23,071 nucleotides of DNA, from positions 63,742,847 to 63,765,917 of the forward strand of contig JBOZIK010000001.1 of the NCBI GenBank assembly GCA_051453625.1, in the 5' to 3' direction. Below, one piece after another: positions 19,161-23,071 of the stretch (the first letter of the stretch is position 1; each line of letters begins with the position of its first letter). The notes under the pieces were generated by a model. It ran no database searches. It had not been told where the DNA came from and saw only the letters and a program-made list of their open reading frames with translations. Both the position numbers and the translations under genes were made by a program. The DNA is from Welwitschia mirabilis. Lineage: Eukaryota; Gnetophyta; Gnetopsida; Welwitschiales.

Positions 19161-19690
19161 CCTAGATCAATTAAGGAAATCTATCACAAAGACAAAACCA
19201 ACCTAAGCTCTCAAGTGCATCAAATAGAATATGAAAACAATGCAAAGTTAAATTACGAAATGAAATGCAATGCATTTAAATTACTAATATCAACCTTAAT
19301 AAAGGTTACTCTCATGATCTATATCATAGATGAAGCTATCACAAAATCATAAGAAACATAAACCATAAGGGAGATACACATANNNNNNNNNNNNNNNNNN
19401 NNNNNNNNNNNNNNNNNNNNNNNNNNNNNNNNNNNNNNNNNNNNNNNNNNNNNNNNNNNNNNNNNNNNNNNNNNNNNNNNNNACCTAGATCAATTAAGGT
19501 CAAAACCAACCTAAGCTATCAAGTGCATCAAATAGAATATGAAAACAATGCAAAGTTAAATTAGGAAATGAAATGCTATGCATTTAAATTACTAATATCA
19601 ACCTTAATAAAGGTTACTTTCATGATCTATATCACAAATGAAGCTATCACAAAATCATAAGAAACATAAACCATAAGGGAGATACACATA
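19161..19690 (-). repeat. Direct repeat of about 210-220 bp on both sides of a gap in P's 5' LTR
   Basis: Bases 19161-19382 and 19484-19690 are nearly identical except for a stretch of about 15 bp missing from the second copy and a few substitutions. Both end in GATACACATA. The left copy ends exactly at the gap. The plus-strand open frame at 19140-19352 lies in this duplicate and is not a gene. It is probably a false duplication. Confidence 0.8.
19383..19482. other. Assembly gap, 100 N, flanked by duplicated sequence
   Basis: A placeholder run of 100 N between two copies of the same LTR segment. Confidence 0.99.
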
Positions 19691-20599
19691 ACAAATAATA
19701 TAAAAATAAAAACAAAGTTTTGATTAATTCAAACCAACATCTCTGTTACAAAGTAGTAGCATCTTAATAAAGGACACATAGTCCAAAACAAAGGAATACA
19801 TTTCTCTACAACAATAAGGGATGGATTTCCTACCATTTGGTCTCTTTTCATGATAATTTCTACATCAAATATAGAGTTAGAGTCAATAATGAAGGTGGCA
19901 TTTATTACAAATTAAAACTCTGAAAATAACAAATAGCAGTAGATGTGATAAAACCATAATGTTATGGTGTGTATTTTTGCAAGAATTTATGTACTCAAAA
20001 GGATTCTATAATTCATAAAATAAGATAGATTTATCACATAATGCAACATAATATTATGAGTGGGATTTAATTCAAATGTTATATTCTTGTTGAAGACTAT
20101 GAGATGAGACTTGGATTGCTTTTCAAAGATAAATAAGAACTAAAAATAAAGAAAAATATAGGAAAATGAATATGCAATGCAAATGAAAATGTAATATAAT
20201 CTAAATGCAAATGCAAATGATCCTAATATACTTCCTTTTAGCCTTAACAAAGGCTGCTTTTGATGATCTATATCATTAAAGAATTGTCACCAGATCAAGA
20301 GTAATCATAAACCATAAGGATCATCAGACAATCTAATATGTAACAAAGAAAACAGACAAGTTTTGTATTAAAAAGAGTAGCAACATCTAGGTTACAAAAT
20401 AGTCACTCTTCAATGGAGGATGCATAGCCCTTCACCAAAGGAACATCTTTTTAAACTACTTGAAATGTATTTCTAGCCCTTGGATTTCCTATCATGAGAA
20501 TTTCTAGTGTAATGAAGATAAGAAGAAGAGTTGAAGAAGGATTTATTATAACAAAACACAATAGAAAATGACAAAAGAAGGCACTCTAAAAACACTTTC

Positions 20600-20607
20600 T
20601 TTTATAT
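20600..20607 (-). promoter_or_regulatory. TATA box of the element III LTR
   Basis: On the minus strand the sequence reads ATATAAAA within CATATAAAAGAAAG. Its position relative to the following R-U5 blocks matches the TATA box at 5613-5621 in element I. Confidence 0.45.
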
Positions 20608-20661
20608 GAAATAAATAGATAAAATAATCAAAGGTTAGTTGTCAGAGTCGATTACATGTGA

Positions 20662-20818
20662 GTATTATCCTAATTGTCATCTAAACAACATGGAGAATAA
20701 TAGCTCATTATAAAAGATGACTTAGAATGATGACTCAGCAGTGATGTAGTTGTTCATGTCAGCAACTAATAATATTATTGTCCTATCTATCATGGAAACA
20801 ATGTAGGGAATGACAGTC
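20662..20818 (-). repeat. Two palindromic modules in U3 of element III
   Basis: In the element's sense the copy at 20818-20779 begins GACTGTCATTCCCT and has a CCATGATAG core. The copy at 20702-20662 has TATTATTC, then TTTAGATGACAATTAGGATA. They match modules of element II (11089 and 10709) in the sense orientation of the LTR. Confidence 0.5.
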
Positions 20819-21001
20819 TTATTTAATCACTTTGTAAAGGAGAATATGCCTTAAATGCATCGAATGTGAGTAATAATTACACATTTCCAAGATCTTATAT
20901 TAGGTCTCTAAAATTCTTAGAATTGCACCTAAACCTGTGTAAACGTCTTGCTAAATAGATCATAAGACTGCATTACATAACCACAAATTTATAGCACAAC
21001 A

Positions 21002-21014
21002 TAGCTTCTTACTT
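21002..21014 (-). promoter_or_regulatory. Polypurine tract of element III (weakened)
   Basis: Minus-strand AAGTAAGAAGCTA precedes the LTR start, aligned with the tracts of elements I and II. The G-run has been lost to G-to-A changes. Confidence 0.55.
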
Positions 21015-21222
21015 AGCTTTTATCAATTCCTGATAAAAACTAGGTAAAAAATCATAGTTGCAAGAAAATTTATCTTACAAAAAATTAATCTAGAAATTTT
21101 AAAACAGGCTCATACTACACATCTCATAATAAAATAACATGTAATGCATAATGTATATGAAAATTTTAAAATTTTATATCATGAAAGCTCTAAAATAACC
21201 CAAAAATAAGCTATGAAAATGG

Positions 21223-21242
21223 GTCCTACCTTCCCCCTAAAG
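21223..21242 (-). promoter_or_regulatory. Conserved purine-rich box of element III
   Basis: Minus-strand CTTTAGGGGGAAGGTAGGAC corresponds to the box at 4381-4400 in element I. The G-run is intact here although the polypurine tract next to the LTR has decayed. Confidence 0.4.
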
Positions 21243-21889
21243 AAAAAGAAATACATCCTGTATTAGAAAATAAAGCAAAGAAAGTAGATGAGAGTGAGAG
21301 GATAGATGATGAGTAACTAAAATTGGACATCTTTTGAAATGAAGTAAAAAGTTGAGTAAAATGTCAAATGTGAAAAAAAAAGGATAGATTAAATATTCTA
21401 ATAAGGATAATGTTCTATCACGATAAATGATTAAGAGCAGTATTAAGAACTCATGATAAAAATATTTATGCAAGTAAGAAATCAATTCTTTTTATTGAAG
21501 ACTAAACAAAGAAAGAATTAAGATCCTAAAAAGTAAATAAAATGTAGTAATGAATTTGAAATAATTAATTAAACCATAAAAGAAAACAAAAAGAATGGAC
21601 ATAAGATAACATAAATAAAAGATAGCTTATCTATCTAGCATTTAAACTTAGTAGACTTTCATAAAAGAATTTATAACATCACTTGATTTTAAAATGCATG
21701 ACATAATGTAGAAAAAATTCAATTTAATAAAGTAATGGTTATAATGATGCTTAAAGAAATGATTTAAATAATAAATGATCAGATCAAAGAGTTGCTCAAA
21801 AATAAACTTAACTGTTAACTCCTTAAAACAAGCACCAAAATCTCAAGAAATGAAATGATCATGTGGAAGAACTAAAAGTCTAGGAAACA

Positions 21890-22120
21890 AAAAATGCCAC
21901 TGATAATATCAAAAAGACCACTGATTATGTAGCCTCCTAGTTTTTGTTATCTTATTATCCATGACGATGGAAGGGAAACCATTATCAGAGAAGTAAGAAC
22001 CCATAAAGTATGACTAACTAAACTCCTAATGGAGTTTCCATAGCTACTGTATTACATTGTTAAAGCTTCTCTTAGAAATAATTACCCCAGTGTACTTGTG
22101 GTAGGACATCATGTTGATAT
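21890..22120 (-). repeat. Element III copy of the conserved block
   Basis: Aligned on the minus strand with 2796-3010 of element I and extending to about 21780. CpG positions of the element I copy are TA or TG here. No gene is recognised. Confidence 0.65.
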
Positions 22121-22555
22121 TTCACATAACCAAACACTCTAAAAGACAAATGTGAAGTTAAAAAATAAAGACAGAAAAAACCAATCTTAAATAGTCTAAG
22201 ACCTTTTCATCATTGCGAAAAACATTAAAAATAAAGCATCTTCCTTCAAATTGAACTTCATAAATATGTGAATGTCTTATGGTTGACTACATTTAATCTT
22301 ACCACTGAAGTGCCCAAGTCAAAAGAGTTGTCATGAAAATAAATACATAAATCATGTTTAAAAGATAATCTAGTAATGCCATAAGACCTTTAAAGAAAAA
22401 AGATAAGAGAAAATTTTAGATGATTTGATTGATTAATTCTAACCTATGTCCATTAACTTTCTAAAATTCCTAAATAGTCAAGTCAAAAATCTTAATAAAG
22501 TCATTAGAATTTATTTTCTTTAAAATAATAGAAAAATAAATTATTAATTTGTTAA

Positions 22556-22709
22556 CTGTCATCTTACTCATTATCTAAATGACAGAGAGGATGATAGAAA
22601 CAGAAAATAGAAATAAAAAGTAAAAATTTAGTAGGAAACTGAGATTAAAAATAGAAAATAGAGACTTTCATCTTGACTATCATGGGGATGACAGAGGGAA
22701 TGACACACA
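22556..22709 (-). repeat. Two palindromic modules outside any LTR
   Basis: In element sense the copies begin GTGTCATTCCCTCTGTCATC (22709-22667) and CTATCATCCTCTCTGTCATT (22597-22556). They resemble the U3 modules of element II but lie in the internal region of element III. I see no counterpart at the matching place in element I (about 1550-1700). Confidence 0.5.
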
Positions 22710-22959
22710 CCAAAAATCAAAATATAAAGAAGAAAATAAAATCAACAATTAGACTTAAAAACTAAAAAGAAAACATCAAAAACAGTAAATTTTACTCAAA
22801 TCCTAAAAATCTGCTAAACACTTTTATTGAAGAGAAAAGAAAAAGGAAAAGGATGCGTTGGTCTACTAATTTTGCATGTTCTCAAAGAAGTAAGTTTCAA
22901 ATCAAAAGTTTACTAATTGGTTAAACATAAAAGGTATATAATTGTTTTCAAGTAAAATC

Positions 22960-23071
22960 AATTAGATGAAGAGAGTAATTATGGATAAAACTTTATGATG
23001 CCATGTGAAAGAATAAATTTTGAAATTCAAAGGGGGGAGTAATGCTAATTTTTATAAAATATTTTTATTGA
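22960..23071 (-). pseudogene. C-terminal end of the non-autonomous ORF (copy III), partial
   Basis: By position and nucleotide alignment (TTTCAA, then TCATAAAGTTTTATC, then ATTGATTTTACTT) this matches the last part of the element I ORF (about 1370-1465). The protein reading is poor and contains stops. The remainder lies beyond the right edge. Confidence 0.4.

Larger units (their letters stand above)
7540..19959 (-). mobile_element. Element P: Athila/Tat-like Ty3/gypsy retrotransposon remnant, split by element II
   Basis: Read on the minus strand the order is a truncated 5' LTR (19959-18868), a possible PBS, the Gag C-terminus (about 18560-18100), protease (about 18060-17560), then the interruption by element II (17346-10450), then RT, RNase H and integrase (10449-7540). 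This order (PR-RT-RH-INT) defines Ty3/gypsy elements. Spacer sequence on both sides of element II reads as one continuous polyprotein region. The 5' LTR is cut by element III. No 3' LTR is found in the window. All domains carry stops and frameshifts, so the element is dead and the oldest layer here. Its LTR is related to those of elements I to III, which suggests that it or a sister could have mobilised them. Confidence 0.75.
18868..19959 (-). repeat. Truncated 5' LTR of element P (R and U5), cut by element III
   Basis: Read on the minus strand, this aligns with the R-U5 parts of the other LTRs. CATGA, then TTTCCTA-like and CTTTATTAAG segments are shared with 20560-20150. The AACCTTTATTAAGG block matches element I at about 5900, and CTATATTAGTATGT matches CTATACTAGCATGTG there. 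The end, GTAACA at 18873-18868, corresponds to CCAACA of element II. U3 is absent: the piece begins near the TATA position, directly after the end of the element III LTR. It contains a gap-flanking duplication and a gap. Confidence 0.65.
19960..21001 (-). repeat. 3' LTR of element III
   Basis: On the minus strand it starts TGTTGTGCTATAAAT after the tract AAGTAAGAAGCTA and ends ACACACCATAACA, the counterpart of CACACCCCAACA in element II. It is 1042 bp, shorter than its relatives. U3 has two palindromic modules (20779-20818 and 20662-20702). A TATAAAA box lies at about 20606-20600 on the minus strand. U5 holds repeated ATGCAAAT-type words (20165-20225) and TATAACATTTGAATTAAATCCCA-like sequence shared with element II. 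Confidence 0.75.
21015..22959 (-). other. Non-coding internal region of element III
   Basis: No supported gene is present; the minus-strand frame 21485-21237 is a low-complexity, hydrophobic AT artefact. Blocks shared with element I in inverse orientation are the purine box (21242-21223), the conserved block (22120-21780) and the ACTTGGGCA box (about 22316). Two palindromic modules lie at 22556-22709. Confidence 0.55.
19960..23071 (-). mobile_element. Element III: 3' part of a non-autonomous LTR retrotransposon inserted in P's 5' LTR
   Basis: It enters from the right edge on the minus strand, so its 5' LTR is outside the window. Visible are the C-terminal end of the ORF remnant (to about 22960), a non-coding internal region (22960-21014), a purine tract and the 3' LTR (21001-19960). 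It is colinear with element I in inverse orientation over its whole visible length. Its LTR is followed directly by the R-U5 part of another LTR, which I assign to element P; element III therefore seems to have inserted into P's LTR near the end of U3. The five bases after its LTR read TTATG on the minus strand, a candidate target duplication. Confidence 0.7.

Noticed and set aside
19140-19352. Plus-strand open frame of 70 codons
   Set aside because: It is antisense within R-U5 of P's LTR and lies in a gap-flanking duplicate; the second copy does not keep it open.
21237-21485. Minus-strand open frame of 82 codons rich in Leu, Phe and Ile
   Set aside because: AT-rich non-coding internal region of element III; the colinear part of element I is not open and no motif is seen.
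23027-23045. AAGGGGGGAG on the plus strand near the right edge, like a polypurine tract of another element
   Set aside because: It aligns, in antisense, with the end of the non-autonomous ORF of element I, and no LTR can be confirmed in the few bases that remain.
1-23071. tRNA or rRNA genes, CRISPR arrays, prokaryotic operons, host exons
   Set aside because: None of the corresponding signals was found; the sequence is accounted for by retroelements, gaps and AT-rich spacer.

Overview
This window is nuclear DNA from a flowering plant. It is very AT-rich, roughly three quarters A+T by eye, holds no recognisable host gene, and is built almost entirely from decayed LTR retrotransposons of the Ty3/gypsy class nested in one another. 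Protein remnants on the minus strand (Gag C-terminus, protease, reverse transcriptase, RNase H, integrase) read most like the Athila/Tat group. A degraded primer-binding site at 12381-12400 fits the tRNA-Asp type PBS of that group. The species cannot be told from the sequence. All assignments come from reading and hand alignment; no search was run.

Layout. (1) Element I, plus strand, 1-6382: the 3' part of a non-autonomous element, with a stop-riddled but frame-continuous reading frame (2-1444), a non-coding internal region with four assembly gaps, a polypurine tract and a 3' LTR (5002-6382). (2) 6383-7540: AT-rich sequence without genes, apart from a striking pyrimidine/C-rich tract at 7124-7265. 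(3) Element P, minus strand: the oldest layer and the only one with pol. Integrase, RNase H and RT lie at 7540-10449; protease and the Gag C-terminus resume at 17347-18560; a truncated 5' LTR lies at 18868-19959. (4) Element II, plus strand, 10450-17346: a complete but decayed non-autonomous element (LTR, PBS, one ORF remnant, non-coding DNA, PPT, LTR) that split P between protease and RT. (5) Element III, minus strand, 19960 to beyond the right edge: a relative of element I in inverse orientation. It ends in its own LTR (21001 down to 19960) and lies inside P's 5' LTR.

Elements I, II and III share one non-autonomous plan and homologous LTRs. None carries pol in this window; P-like autonomous relatives, whose LTR is related, could have supplied the enzymes. 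All copies are old: the element II LTR ends differ at about 17 of 83 hand-aligned positions, mostly transitions, and P has lost both YxDD aspartates and two of three integrase catalytic residues.

The most unusual signals are an imperfectly palindromic module of about 40 bp scattered through the LTRs and once inside element III; a conserved uncharacterised ORF in the non-autonomous elements; a CpG-retaining block shared by elements I and III; a long stem-loop over P's predicted PBS; and three assembly gaps whose flanks duplicate each other, which look like false duplications.
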